The translations under genes were made by a program, and so were the position numbers. From IMG/VR virus record IMGVR_UViG_3300023198_000559, positions 1 through 64,000 of that record: 64,000 nucleotides of DNA, one strand, 5' to 3'. This document shows, one piece after another, positions 15,138-24,597 of the stretch. Each line of letters opens with the position of its first letter. The first letter of the stretch is position 1. The notes beneath the pieces are model-generated. The model saw only the letters and a list, made by a program, of their open reading frames with translations. It did not search any database and was not told where the DNA came from. This DNA is from a virus.

Positions 15138-15512
15138 TTAAAAACTAAAATAATCGTTATGAGCCTTAGGCTTTTTGGTTTTATCTTTTTCAATTTGAGC
15201 AATAGCAACAAGTTCCATTATATTATTATAATTAGATTGTCTATTCGCTTCCTTTAAAAATATTTCTTTATTTATCGGGATACTTCCAAACATAATAACA
15301 CTTTTCCACATCATATATTTCCAAGATTGTGCTGCATGATTAAATGTTTGGTCTGCTTTATAGTAAAGAGGAGTTGCTCTAGGATTACCTTTTTTAGTAA
15401 TAGCTATCACTACACCATAAGTCATTCCTATACAATTCATAAAATCTTTACCAAAACTTTTTCCCCATAAAGGGACTATATCTCCAATTTTAATATCTTT
15501 TTCATCATCCAT
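15138..15512 (-). CDS. Hypothetical protein, 124 residues
   Basis: Starts MDDEKDIKIGDIVPLWGKSF. It is beta-rich at the N-terminus and helical and basic at the C-terminus. It overlaps the primase gene by 37 bases and ends three bases before rIIA, so all are coupled. No family recognised. Confidence 0.65.
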   Translation of the reverse strand: MDDEKDIKIGDIVPLWGKSFGKDFMNCIGMTYGVVIAITKKGNPRATPLYYKADQTFNHAAQSWKYMMWKSVIMFGSIPINKEIFLKEANRQSNYNNIMELVAIAQIEKDKTKKPKAHNDYFSF

Positions 15513-16438
15513 TTTGTTTCTTCTTTTCCATATTCTTTAATAAAATCTGATACGTCTTTACACTCTGATTCTATTGGAATGTAAACTTTATCATAAGGGT
15601 ATTTATCACCATTATGTTTCATATCATTGTCAAATAGTATTTTAACATTCTTATAATGGGCATTTATCCATTTAAAGTATTGTTTAGGTAGTAGTGTTGT
15701 TTCTGATTTAGGACTGATTGCTTCATATCCTAGTTCATATAGCACCATTACATCCTTTAAAGATTTAGTAATGATAAGAGTATCAGATTTCTTCTTTAAT
15801 TGGAAGAAACCTTCAGCAAGTTTTATTGGGAAGTTATTGACGAATTTGAATTTAGAATTATAAGGACAGTATATCTTATACTTATCACCTATTCGATAAG
15901 CAAAAGCTAGCTCTTTGTAACCTACCTGGTTACCATTAATAGTAGCGCCATACAGCTCAGTAACATCAAAGAGACTTAGGGTCTCTTCAGTGATATGGAA
16001 GGACGTCCAGAAATCTAGACCTGCTTCAGTGAATTGGTTCTTACTATTAATTTCAATTGTTGCTTCCTCTTTTCTTTCAGGTTTCTTATATGTCAATACT
16101 TTCTTAGATGCTGTAAAATTTCCATCTGTAAATCCTAACTTAAAGTCAGAGTCTATCTTGTGCAGGGCATCTGTATGATTTAATCCATACATCTCCATTA
16201 CAAGTTGAACTATTGTTCCAGATTTATCTAATGCACCATCTTTCCATAAAAACTCTACTCCAGCATCTGGATAGGCATTATAAAAAGAAAAGGAAGGTGA
16301 ATCATCCACCTCCCTTATAGGGGATGAGTATGTCCCTCTGATATCCGGGTCGAACCCTAGATAATGACAGTACAGGCCATACTCATCTATCCTAGTTAAT
16401 ATACTTGACAACGACAAAGCGAAGTCACTTATATCCAT
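15476..16438 (-). CDS. DnaG-like primase
   Basis: A 320-residue protein. The N-terminus (YSSPIREVDDSPSFSFY) resembles the DnaG zinc-domain fold without the cysteines. The C-terminal half has a TOPRIM domain: LIITKSLKDVMVLYELGY and KILFDND. The usual TOPRIM Glu is replaced by Lys in ITKSLKD, while the DxD motif is kept. It lies in the replication cluster with helicase and polymerase and would make primers. Stop overlaps the following gene region by 37 bases. Confidence 0.75.
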   Translation of the reverse strand: MDISDFALSLSSILTRIDEYGLYCHYLGFDPDIRGTYSSPIREVDDSPSFSFYNAYPDAGVEFLWKDGALDKSGTIVQLVMEMYGLNHTDALHKIDSDFKLGFTDGNFTASKKVLTYKKPERKEEATIEINSKNQFTEAGLDFWTSFHITEETLSLFDVTELYGATINGNQVGYKELAFAYRIGDKYKIYCPYNSKFKFVNNFPIKLAEGFFQLKKKSDTLIITKSLKDVMVLYELGYEAISPKSETTLLPKQYFKWINAHYKNVKILFDNDMKHNGDKYPYDKVYIPIESECKDVSDFIKEYGKEETKWMMKKILKLEI

Positions 16439-17133
16439 TACTCTGCGCTTAAGTCGGCTGGAGCGTCATCCTCATCTGCATTGAATACTTCAGCAAGAGC
16501 TGAGTCGTTAAGACTTACAGCTTTCTTGGCTACTTTATCCTTTGCTGGAGTTGGGTCGTTTTTACCATTAGCAATTTCCCAATTAGACCACTTGATCTTA
16601 GAAGCGTCCACTGGAATATCCATTGACTCCACCCATGGTCCAAAATTTGGAAGGGAAGCAAATGAAGATTTCTTAGAACGTCGAGGAAGCTTAACCCTAA
16701 ATGGGTGCTTCTCGTCTGCTATAAATGGTTTCATCATTTCAAGAAATTGGCCTACAATGTTATTGTAAGCAAGGTCAACGTTAGCTTGATCTGTGAATAT
16801 GATCTTAGCATTCTCGTTAGTCACTGTGAGCCCCTTGGTAGGGTTAATCTCAGGCTTCTCAAGATATACTTTTAACAATTCTACTAGAACATTTCTAAAG
16901 TTGACGATAAGCTTTAACATAGTGCCACCATCTCTCTTTTCACCAAAGTAATCCACACTTTGACCATATACCCGGATATTAACATCTTGGTCAGACGTCA
17001 ATTCAGCTGTACCAGCTAATGCTGCCATAGCATCATCTTTGCCTTTCTTTAAGAATTCAATTTCCAAAGTACCTTGATCATTAAGGATTGCTTTGCTTAT
17101 TATCACGTTTTCATGTATTCCTACTTGTAACAT
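16438..17133 (-). CDS. Candidate single-stranded DNA-binding protein
   Basis: A 231-residue protein. The bulk is beta-rich and basic (FRVKLPRRSKKSSF) and the C-terminus is strongly acidic (FNADEDDAPADLSAE), the layout of phage SSBs whose acidic tail recruits partners. It overlaps the primase gene by one base. No family signature is certain; the SSB call rests on shape and neighbours. Confidence 0.45.
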   Translation of the reverse strand: MLQVGIHENVIISKAILNDQGTLEIEFLKKGKDDAMAALAGTAELTSDQDVNIRVYGQSVDYFGEKRDGGTMLKLIVNFRNVLVELLKVYLEKPEINPTKGLTVTNENAKIIFTDQANVDLAYNNIVGQFLEMMKPFIADEKHPFRVKLPRRSKKSSFASLPNFGPWVESMDIPVDASKIKWSNWEIANGKNDPTPAKDKVAKKAVSLNDSALAEVFNADEDDAPADLSAE

Positions 17134-17153
17134 ATATTAATTAATTTTAAAAA

Positions 17154-17933
17154 TTAGTCTAGTAATTCATTTTCGTCTGCGATGAAACTATCATCTGCTG
17201 CTTGAGGCTCTTTTACTGTATCTTCTGTGTTTTCTTCTGTAATCTCATCTTCACCAAGCTTAGATAGAAATTCAGCTGCACTGTCTTCCATACTTTCTTG
17301 CTGTTCTTCTTGTTCTACTACCTCAAGAATTTCTTCAGGTTGTACTAATAAAGTTAAAGGCCACATTTCAGTGTCAGTACGTCGTTGATACGTAACATCA
17401 CCTTTATGTTCTCCTCTGTTTACTCGCTTAGGGAAGTGATAGATATTGTTCTCAGTAGTTAAACCAAAATCACTATTAATCACTAAGTCTACGAAGCGGT
17501 TATCTACGAATAGATCAGCTATACCATAAACTTCTTGTAACAAGTCAATCAACCATTTACCAGTAGTACTAGAACCTTGTGTAAGAACACTGGTCTTAGG
17601 AGCACCACCTTCAGGGTTGTAACCAACACTACCAAATAAGTCTACCTTAGGCATATCCTTATCTACGAGAGCAACCATCACTAAACGTGGGTTATCTTGT
17701 GGATAATTAGGGAAATTAGCAGTATCGATGATATCAAAACCACGACCTACTTCTTCTCCTTTAGCTACATATTCTAAACTGTGGTCCTCGACCAACTGTG
17801 ATGCAGGGAATATTCTACCATCTGAAAATAATCTCAAATGGGCTCCTTCTGCAGGTGTAGTATCTACTGATGCACTACGTACTCTTGATTCAGTCTTAGT
17901 AAGGCTGATATCGTTTAAAAAATCTAAATTCAT
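17154..17933 (-). CDS. Replication-cluster protein with acidic tail
   Basis: 259 residues from ATG 17931-17933 (MNLDFLNDISLTKTESRVRS); a longer upstream frame exists but overlaps the ATPase gene heavily. Residues 150-190 are beta-rich; the last ~70 residues are very acidic. The pattern (basic/beta core, acidic tail) is shared with the 16438 and 24031 genes. Possibly an SSB-like or ATPase partner. Confidence 0.6.
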   Translation of the reverse strand: MNLDFLNDISLTKTESRVRSASVDTTPAEGAHLRLFSDGRIFPASQLVEDHSLEYVAKGEEVGRGFDIIDTANFPNYPQDNPRLVMVALVDKDMPKVDLFGSVGYNPEGGAPKTSVLTQGSSTTGKWLIDLLQEVYGIADLFVDNRFVDLVINSDFGLTTENNIYHFPKRVNRGEHKGDVTYQRRTDTEMWPLTLLVQPEEILEVVEQEEQQESMEDSAAEFLSKLGEDEITEENTEDTVKEPQAADDSFIADENELLD

Positions 17934-17943
17934 ATTTATAATT

Positions 17944-18687
17944 TTAATCAATGAAAATATTATTCCAAAATGCTTTAACAGACCCATCTTCTTTCGATTC
18001 ACCAAGAAGAATACTCTTTCCTCTAAGGTGAATAGGACGAGCACCACAAACGCGCTCATCAGATGAATTAAAATTAGCATATACCTTTTTGTCATCTCGT
18101 TGTATGTATGCAATAGCATCCATTTGGCTACATATTATAGACTTCAACTTCCCGGTTAATTGGATATCCTTAGAAGGTGTTTCTTTACCTCCTTTTTCAA
18201 TCATCTTATCCTGCAAGTGAGCTACAAGTATGAGTCTATCAGTTACTTTATATAAAGCATCTGTTAACTCGAGGAACGCTTGTCTCGCATACAGCCATCC
18301 TGCGCCATTAGGTAGTGTTCTTACATCAGTCCCATCAAAGTTAGCTCCCATGGGAGTTGCTTTATACAGTTGTAATGCGCGAACAAGACTTAAATCTTCA
18401 AGTACTGTAGTAGAGTCAATCGCTATATACTTATAAGGTACGTGTCCTAGTTCTTTCTTCTTCTTTTGTAACTCTACTATCAACTGAATGAGTTGTTTAT
18501 AGCTACCTACTTTTACCTTTAATGCTTCAATATGCCTGGCACCATCCTCTAAGTCTATAATTAAACAGTCCTCGAGTAGGGATAATAAGGTAGTTTTACC
18601 TGCCTTAGGTTCTGAATACATTAAAAACTTTGCTGGGGACTTTAACTCCACAGGGGTTTTCTCTGTTGGTAATATTAAATCTGGCAT
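17944..18687 (-). CDS. RecA-fold ATPase (Sak4/AAA_24 type)
   Basis: A 247-residue protein with Walker A at residues 25-33 (EPKAGKTTL) and a Walker B-like YIAIDSTT. The order and length match phage single-domain RecA-like proteins (Sak4 or AAA_24 family), which promote annealing or strand exchange of single-stranded DNA. Lies four bases from the helicase gene. The exact role (recombinase or helicase accessory) is inferred. Confidence 0.75.
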   Translation of the reverse strand: MPDLILPTEKTPVELKSPAKFLMYSEPKAGKTTLLSLLEDCLIIDLEDGARHIEALKVKVGSYKQLIQLIVELQKKKKELGHVPYKYIAIDSTTVLEDLSLVRALQLYKATPMGANFDGTDVRTLPNGAGWLYARQAFLELTDALYKVTDRLILVAHLQDKMIEKGGKETPSKDIQLTGKLKSIICSQMDAIAYIQRDDKKVYANFNSSDERVCGARPIHLRGKSILLGESKEDGSVKAFWNNIFID

Positions 18688-18690
18688 ATA

Positions 18691-19755
18691 TTATTGTTTA
18701 GTTAAACGGGCGTAGTCCTGGCTGGTCATTCTCTCTGGAAACTCTTCAAACATACTAGCACCTCCTATAAATCTAAGAGCTGCACGTTTATTTGTATTTC
18801 CATTTCTATTCTTAAGAATGTGCGCGGACACGAACCATGATTTTAATTGTGTTATATCATATACTGATGTACCTACATTTACTGTCTCTACTTGGTATCT
18901 TACTGGATCCCATAGACCAACAATTACATTTGCATCCTTCGTAGTACGTTTACTATCTTCAAAGTCTCTAAGCATGGGAGTTTTCTGTCCGTGCCTTTGT
19001 CTTTGAATATCGGAGTTATCTGCATTGAATTGCTGGATAATTATAGGAGTGTGTTGACATATATTTCTAAAGGTTAAGGATATCTTAGATATTCTATCAA
19101 TAGACTGCTTGTATGATTGACCTTGTTCTGTTTCAGCTAAGTTAATTGTGTCAACAATGCCTACAGTTAATAACTGTGGATTGTTTAGAGTATACTCTCC
19201 TAACCTAGAGACTGCCATCGAGCCATCATCTTTTGCAAATTTGCCAACCTTTCTATAATGAGTCAGTAAGACATCATGGTAGAAAGTAGGTGTTATCTGA
19301 TCTGCTACAACTATTAGTTTCTTTTCAAAATCTTCAAAATATTTTCTTTTACTCTCTACTAATTTCAGCTCCTCAGGTGTTAAGTAATAGCCTTTTCTAA
19401 AGCCCATTATCTTATCATATGGTATCATCCGTTTGTGATCTTTATAGATTTTCCGGATGATAGCATTAATCATATTCTCTGAGGAAGTAATCTCCATACT
19501 AAAATCTATAAATTGTACGTCTAAAACACTGTTATCATTAATCTTCTTATAATAATCGTAAACAGCATACATATGTTGGTCCCGGGCGTATTTAGTCTTA
19601 CCTACGCCAGTCTCCGCACCAATTAAATAGTACGTAGACCTTCGGGTTCCATATGTATACTCTGTAAGTTTAGGACAGTTCTCCATTGGAACACCAATAT
19701 TCTTTCCGGACATTCCCTCAGCAATGAGGTCTATCGCTCCATCAAATATTGACAT
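18691..19755 (-). CDS. DnaB-like replicative helicase
   Basis: 354 residues from ATG 19753-19755, which overlaps the upstream stop as TAATG. Walker A GAETGVGKT (46-54), a Walker B region (QLLTVGIVDTINL), and the C-terminal RecA core typical of DnaB family (QQFNADNSDIQRQ...DSKRTTKDANVIVGLWDP). No N-terminal DnaB domain is present. It unwinds DNA at the fork together with primase and polymerase. Confidence 0.82.
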   Translation of the reverse strand: MSIFDGAIDLIAEGMSGKNIGVPMENCPKLTEYTYGTRRSTYYLIGAETGVGKTKYARDQHMYAVYDYYKKINDNSVLDVQFIDFSMEITSSENMINAIIRKIYKDHKRMIPYDKIMGFRKGYYLTPEELKLVESKRKYFEDFEKKLIVVADQITPTFYHDVLLTHYRKVGKFAKDDGSMAVSRLGEYTLNNPQLLTVGIVDTINLAETEQGQSYKQSIDRISKISLTFRNICQHTPIIIQQFNADNSDIQRQRHGQKTPMLRDFEDSKRTTKDANVIVGLWDPVRYQVETVNVGTSVYDITQLKSWFVSAHILKNRNGNTNKRAALRFIGGASMFEEFPERMTSQDYARLTKQ

Positions 19756-20159
19756 TAATCTTCCCAAATAACTGGTTTAACTTCACGGTTTTCCAGGGCT
19801 GTTTCCCATACATTGTTCTCAAAGTAGTGTTTAATGGTTACGGGGTATTCTGTTTCTTTATAATACTTCTTAGTCACTTCGACTAATTCAGCTCTACTTA
19901 CTTTAGCAAGTACTCTTAAATACATCTTACCAATCTTGTCAGTAACATATTTTACAGTATACTTACCACCTGAAGGGGATATCACTTGAAATGGAATCTC
20001 TATATCTACACAGAATTCTTTCAGTGCAGCTTTGGGAGATCCCATGTCTTCAGCGACAGCCTTAAGCTTATCAGTTAAGTAAAATACCCCACTAATACTC
20101 TTTATAAGCTTATTTTTCTCCAGGTAATCTATTATTTGTATTTTACTTAATCCTTCCAT
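19755..20159 (-). CDS. Hypothetical protein, 134 residues
   Basis: Starts MEGLSKIQIIDYLEKNKLIK. The N-terminal part looks like a helical or winged domain; the remainder is beta/alpha with a basic character. It overlaps the helicase start, so it may be a helicase loader or accessory; inference from position only. Confidence 0.6.
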   Translation of the reverse strand: MEGLSKIQIIDYLEKNKLIKSISGVFYLTDKLKAVAEDMGSPKAALKEFCVDIEIPFQVISPSGGKYTVKYVTDKIGKMYLRVLAKVSRAELVEVTKKYYKETEYPVTIKHYFENNVWETALENREVKPVIWED

Positions 20160-20341
20160 TATAAAATTCTAAGAAATTGATTTTCAGATTTGAGCACGTA
20201 GTCATTGAAAGCATCTTGAAATTCTTGCTTTTTGTATACTACACTAAGCTCTTTAAATGTTTCATCTGATAAATCTATTACATCCTTTACTTTATTTCCA
20301 ACAGCTTTTGCTACTTCTGCATTTAATACATAATACTTCAT
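20159..20341 (-). CDS. Hypothetical protein, 60 residues
   Basis: Starts MKYYVLNAEVAKAVGNKVKD. Helical, no motif. Overlaps the next gene by one base. Confidence 0.6.
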   Translation of the reverse strand: MKYYVLNAEVAKAVGNKVKDVIDLSDETFKELSVVYKKQEFQDAFNDYVLKSENQFLRIL

Positions 20342-20348
20342 AATTCTA

Positions 20349-20849
20349 TTAATTTATAAAAGTTAATACTGTATGCAATAAAGTAATTAAAGAAATACTA
20401 AATGCATACACTTCATACCAGTAAACAGGATTAGGCATTGTTTTTCTATATTTAACTGCAATTGCTAATCCCGCAAAAGCTAATACAAGAAGTGCCCAAG
20501 TATAAATTAAGCCTATAAATACTATTACACCTATCAGCATTACTGCTGAGGATATATAGTGTACAATTCCAGTAATTTTATCAAGGTACATGGCTGCAGC
20601 TCCAGTTAATATGGCGCCTATTCCAGAAGTATATAAAGCCCAGGAATGCTCACTACCATAATAGGCAGCAATCAATATTAAAAGGAGTCCGGATGTAAAC
20701 ATAAGTATACGAAACCAGTATCCTTTTCCTAATTCTCGTAAGGTGTAAAAACTACGTGATATAGAGTGTAAAACCCCATATTTCCACGTTACAATTCCAA
20801 CATAGCCTACAAAGAGGACTATTAACGCTACTGTCAGGTATAGTATCAT
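20349..20849 (-). CDS. Multi-pass membrane protein
   Basis: A 166-residue protein with about five hydrophobic spans (ILYLTVALIVLFVGYVGIV near the start, then 45-65, 70-85, 95-130, 145-165). No enzymatic motif. Presence of an integral membrane protein inside a replication cluster is odd; it could anchor or change the host membrane. Confidence 0.65.
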   Translation of the reverse strand: MILYLTVALIVLFVGYVGIVTWKYGVLHSISRSFYTLRELGKGYWFRILMFTSGLLLILIAAYYGSEHSWALYTSGIGAILTGAAAMYLDKITGIVHYISSAVMLIGVIVFIGLIYTWALLVLAFAGLAIAVKYRKTMPNPVYWYEVYAFSISLITLLHTVLTFIN

Positions 20850-20859
20850 TTAAAAAAAT

Positions 20860-21243
20860 TTAGTCACTTGAGTCCCAATTATGGGATACCATTTCAACGG
20901 AGCCGTTCTCTAATTTCCAGAGACCTCCTCCCCAACTTGGGGCAAACATTTTATCTACTTCTCTTGCGTCACCTACCAATAATAGAGTATTTAAATCCTC
21001 TATATTAGAAGGTTGGTTTGCAAATTGAGATATAGCATAGTATCTGAGTGTGTGTAACTTCAGAGCCTTTTCGATTCTAATAGCAAATGGGAGCTTAAGT
21101 TGGAATATACTTTCACCATCTCCATCTGTTAGTTTAAAACTATAGAGGTGCTTAATAATATCCTTCAACTCGGCGTTCTCAGCCTTCAGAGCTACGTGCT
21201 CTTCTTCAGCGTCTAAATAGGTTTCATTTGGTGTTATTTCCAT
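20860..21243 (-). CDS. Hypothetical protein, 127 residues
   Basis: Starts MEITPNETYLDAEEEHVALK. Coiled-coil-like helical N-terminus, then a more globular part ending SHNWDSSD. It ends next to the polymerase start with no spacing. Function unknown. Confidence 0.6.
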   Translation of the reverse strand: MEITPNETYLDAEEEHVALKAENAELKDIIKHLYSFKLTDGDGESIFQLKLPFAIRIEKALKLHTLRYYAISQFANQPSNIEDLNTLLLVGDAREVDKMFAPSWGGGLWKLENGSVEMVSHNWDSSD

Positions 21244-23379
21244 TTATTTGGTCCATTTTTCTGTAATATTGGTCTCACTTGTGAGTAAACCAGAAGGAAT
21301 TACTATTTTTGCAGCGGCTTCCATGATACTTGTCATGTCTCTTTGCCATATACTGGCATAGTCTTTATGACATATAGTATCTATCTGATCATGTACTTGC
21401 ATAGATAGTTTAACAACATTAGTAAGTTTGTTATGGTTTATGTGCTTTCTTATTTTAACTAATGCTAATTTCGTCATATCTCCCGAACCACCTTGAATAG
21501 GCATGTTCTTTGATGCGCGTTCCATTATTCCTAGTTTAAATTTATAGTCACCATCCAAATGCTCTTGTACTAATGCTTTATTCTGTGGTCCTTCCTTGAA
21601 CCAGCGACGTCTAAAGTATGGAGAAGGAGTCATAATATACCCTTTAACCATTCCAAATGCACCTAATTGCGTTAATGTATGTTCTAATTTAGGAAATACT
21701 TCAAAGTAAGTCTTCACAATTGCTTCAGCTTCTTCAATAGATATCTGCATAACAGTAGCTATTTTATGAGCTGACGCACCATAAGCAAGACCAAAGTTAA
21801 TAGTCTTGATAGTAGTTCTCATGACACCATGGGCATCACACTTACATTTTTGCTTATTCTCCATATATTTACACCCGGGTTCAGCTGCATCCTTCCATTT
21901 ATCTGCAAATACTAAATCTGCACATATACTGTGAAGGTCTTCACCACGTTTCAATGCGTCTAACCATACTTTTTCTTTAGATATAGTAGCTATAACTACT
22001 AACTCTTGCGAGTTAAAGTCACTACTAACATATACCCAGTCTTTAGGTGCTATAAAACAATTACGATACCGGTTACCTACTAATTTGTAAGCTGGTATCT
22101 GTTGCATATTAGGACTGGCACTACTAACGCGTCCTGTGCTTACTATTTGATTGAAATTAGTACGTACATATCCATCACTATCCACTTTTGTTTCGATAAA
22201 CGCTTCACCAAACGATGTAGTAAGCTTTAGAACACGGATGTATTCTTTATATATATCCACAAGTGGGTGGTGTGCAGTAGTTAGCGCATCTTTAGATGTA
22301 CTCTCTAAGCCAGGTAATATAGTTCTAAATAGCTGTAATCGTTGAGCAGGTGAACCCCAATTAATTGTGAGCGTACCAGCTTCAATCAAGAAAGCATTAT
22401 CTATAAGGAATTGCCTATGGTTAATTAATAGGTCATCTTCAAGGAATTCATACTCTTGTTCTAAGTATTCCAAAAGATTCTCTATTTTATTCGCACTAGC
22501 ATACTTTTTAATGGTCACCTTGGTCACTCCTTCCATTTCTGGATATAAGTGTCCAAAGACTAGCTTGCGTTGCTTAGGGCTCCTCCAATTGATTGTAAGT
22601 TTGTCATCTGGACTATAGAAATTCAACCTGGTTACTTCAGCAACTAGGTGTTCTTTTATATAATTACTAAGCTTTATATACAAGGTATTTACAATATCCT
22701 GGGCCCATGTGTAATTAGCTCTCCATGCTTCTTGATCTAAGAGCATGCCATTGACACTAATATCACCAAAGGCTAATACTGCTTCATTTTCAAGGTCTGC
22801 AACCTTCATCAAGTTATACTTCTTAAGCTTAACACGTTGTACTGTGTTAATACTTTCGAGATATAGTACATCTTGAGCAGCATATTCTATTTGTTCATCG
22901 CTAAGATATGTTACATCAAAGGATTTCTGTAGTTCTTTACGGAGTTCTACACCTATATAGTCCTTAACCAAACGTGCAAGACCAAAGAAGCCTTTCATTT
23001 GTTCTAGACCAGTATATAGTATCTTTTCTTGTAACATGGTACATACTACGTTCTCGAGTGTGATACCAAACCACTTAAGTATAGTATACTCAAACATTGC
23101 GTTATGAATATACTTTACTTTAGTAGTATCTTCAAGCATAAATTTTATAACTCTTACTGCATCCTTAGTTAGGTAGTCCCATTGGATAACCCATTGTACT
23201 TCGCTATTGCCAAATTGAATTACCTTAAGTTTCCTTTCAGGTAGCTCATCTGTTACATTAGTCTCTATATCTAATTGATACTCTGTTTGCATGCGCTCCC
23301 AGGATATAAAATCACTAAAGTCAGCACACTCGTAGTTCGTACGGTCAGTATGACCTATAAAGTTTATGCTTTTAATCAT
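21244..23379 (-). CDS. polA: DNA polymerase, family A
   Basis: A 711-residue family A polymerase with proofreading domain and no 5' nuclease. Exo motifs: DIET (D37, E39), HNAMFEY, and a YAAQDV segment. Polymerase motif A SSDFNSQELVV, motif B (KTINFGLAYG with Lys and Tyr) and motif C VHDQ. In motif C the usual catalytic Glu after HD is Gln, and in exo II the Asp is replaced by Glu-Tyr. It copies the phage genome, with helicase and primase in the same cluster. A lipoprotein gene overlaps its start. Confidence 0.9.
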   Translation of the reverse strand: MIKSINFIGHTDRTNYECADFSDFISWERMQTEYQLDIETNVTDELPERKLKVIQFGNSEVQWVIQWDYLTKDAVRVIKFMLEDTTKVKYIHNAMFEYTILKWFGITLENVVCTMLQEKILYTGLEQMKGFFGLARLVKDYIGVELRKELQKSFDVTYLSDEQIEYAAQDVLYLESINTVQRVKLKKYNLMKVADLENEAVLAFGDISVNGMLLDQEAWRANYTWAQDIVNTLYIKLSNYIKEHLVAEVTRLNFYSPDDKLTINWRSPKQRKLVFGHLYPEMEGVTKVTIKKYASANKIENLLEYLEQEYEFLEDDLLINHRQFLIDNAFLIEAGTLTINWGSPAQRLQLFRTILPGLESTSKDALTTAHHPLVDIYKEYIRVLKLTTSFGEAFIETKVDSDGYVRTNFNQIVSTGRVSSASPNMQQIPAYKLVGNRYRNCFIAPKDWVYVSSDFNSQELVVIATISKEKVWLDALKRGEDLHSICADLVFADKWKDAAEPGCKYMENKQKCKCDAHGVMRTTIKTINFGLAYGASAHKIATVMQISIEEAEAIVKTYFEVFPKLEHTLTQLGAFGMVKGYIMTPSPYFRRRWFKEGPQNKALVQEHLDGDYKFKLGIMERASKNMPIQGGSGDMTKLALVKIRKHINHNKLTNVVKLSMQVHDQIDTICHKDYASIWQRDMTSIMEAAAKIVIPSGLLTSETNITEKWTK

Positions 23380-23486
23380 TTGCTTATTTCTTTTTTCTCT
23401 GGTTCAGGTGCATCACTTTCGCATGCAATTGACATAAGAGACATAACTATCAATGCTATACCAATATATTTAATTAAGTTTTTCAT
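23376..23486 (-). CDS. 36-residue lipoprotein
   Basis: Starts MKNLIKYIGIALIVMSLMSI and continues with a lipobox ending in Cys (MSIAC), then a short charged tail. Expected to be exported and lipid-anchored. Overlaps the polymerase start (ATGA) and the previous gene (ATGA). A superinfection-exclusion lipoprotein is a possibility, not shown. Confidence 0.6.
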   Translation of the reverse strand: MKNLIKYIGIALIVMSLMSIACESDAPEPEKKEISK

Positions 23487-23713
23487 GTTTTTAATTCTTT
23501 AACTATTCGTTCATTGGGGTGCCCCCAAGTATTAAATATAAATTCTTGTGCTTCATGTACTGAATTCCAGTATATTATATGATCGAGTTCTCCCCAACCA
23601 TCTATAGCTACATCAGGTTCTGTATAATCACTCCAGAAGATCCATAGTGCACGTAGCTGAATTTTAAAACGTATGTTATGTCCGTGTGTTACTTGTACTA
23701 TTCTAAAATTCAT
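23483..23713 (-). CDS. Hypothetical protein, 76 residues
   Basis: Starts MNFRIVQVTHGHNIRFKIQL. Trp-rich (ALWIFWSDYTEPD). ATGA overlaps on both sides. No family recognised. Confidence 0.6.
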   Translation of the reverse strand: MNFRIVQVTHGHNIRFKIQLRALWIFWSDYTEPDVAIDGWGELDHIIYWNSVHEAQEFIFNTWGHPNERIVKELKT

Positions 23714-23979
23714 TTGATTTCGTTTTCAATATGTAACTTAACAACATTACATTTATAGTAACGTTTTCTACCGGTGACATATTTAGTATTAGGGTGTACT
23801 TCATACTCCCAGGCTATACTATCTAGTTCTTGAAAGAGTTCGTGTCTTATACTTACTCTCAATGTCTTTAATCTTTCACTACTATCATGCAGCATATATG
23901 TTTGCATTATAACTGCTAGCATGAGTACTATAACTAGCTTTAATATAAAGCCAGGGTCTTGTGATATATACTTCTTCAT
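23710..23979 (-). CDS. Membrane-anchored small protein
   Basis: An 89-residue protein with one hydrophobic span (FILKLVIVLMLAVIMQTYML) near the start and a basic soluble tail. Likely a type II inner membrane protein. Function unknown. Confidence 0.6.
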   Translation of the reverse strand: MKKYISQDPGFILKLVIVLMLAVIMQTYMLHDSSERLKTLRVSIRHELFQELDSIAWEYEVHPNTKYVTGRKRYYKCNVVKLHIENEIK

Positions 23980-23992
23980 AGTTTCTAAGTTT

Positions 23993-24023
23993 AAATAAAT
24001 CCCCTGTCCTATACCAGGGGATT
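23993..24023 (-). terminator. Rho-independent terminator
   Basis: Minus-strand AATCCCCTG and CAGGGGATT pair perfectly around an 8-base loop and run into TATTT. It ends the transcript of the gene at 24031-24567. Confidence 0.8.
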
Positions 24024-24030
24024 AATATTA

Positions 24031-24567
24031 TTAAAGTACTTGTTCTACTTTCACTCCTTCTTCTTCTGCGCTTTCTTCTACTGTTTCAGTAGCTGCAACT
24101 TCACCAGTTTCAATGGTTTCAGCAGCATATCCCCAGTATGTGAAGTATTTCTCGTCAGCACCAGGTGCATCAGCTTTGAATTTACCACGACCTTCAAACT
24201 CACGTCTTGTAAGTTCTGCAAATGCATCAGTGTCATCAGTATTACCAATAACTACATGCGTTGCAGATGTCGCCATACGAGTTACAACACCCTTAGGGTC
24301 TGTAATAGGATATGGAAGTAAACCACCTTGGGTTACAATGTCACCAGCGATAAACTCACCAAGTTTTGCATCATGTGCAAATTCTGGTCGATTATCAGGT
24401 AAATAAGACTTAGGGTACTTAGTTACGTTCTGAACCTTAGGCTCAATACGTAATTTCTGACCACCTTGGTTGATAAAATTTGGAGTTGACAACTTAATTT
24501 TGTTGTATACGTTGTCACGCTTGTCTAAAAGACCAGCTTCGACTGCTATTACTTCTAATGTTCTCAT
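24031..24567 (-). CDS. Acidic-tailed protein, 178 residues
   Basis: Starts MRTLEVIAVEAGLLDKRDNV. The core is beta-rich (RPEFAHDAKLGEFIAGDIV) and the last 30 residues are acidic. Shape matches two proteins in the replication cluster. A terminator follows it, so it may be made in large amount. Possibly DNA-binding; not shown. Confidence 0.6.
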   Translation of the reverse strand: MRTLEVIAVEAGLLDKRDNVYNKIKLSTPNFINQGGQKLRIEPKVQNVTKYPKSYLPDNRPEFAHDAKLGEFIAGDIVTQGGLLPYPITDPKGVVTRMATSATHVVIGNTDDTDAFAELTRREFEGRGKFKADAPGADEKYFTYWGYAAETIETGEVAATETVEESAEEEGVKVEQVL

Positions 24568-24597
24568 AATATTACTATTATTTTTGTGTTTAAATGT

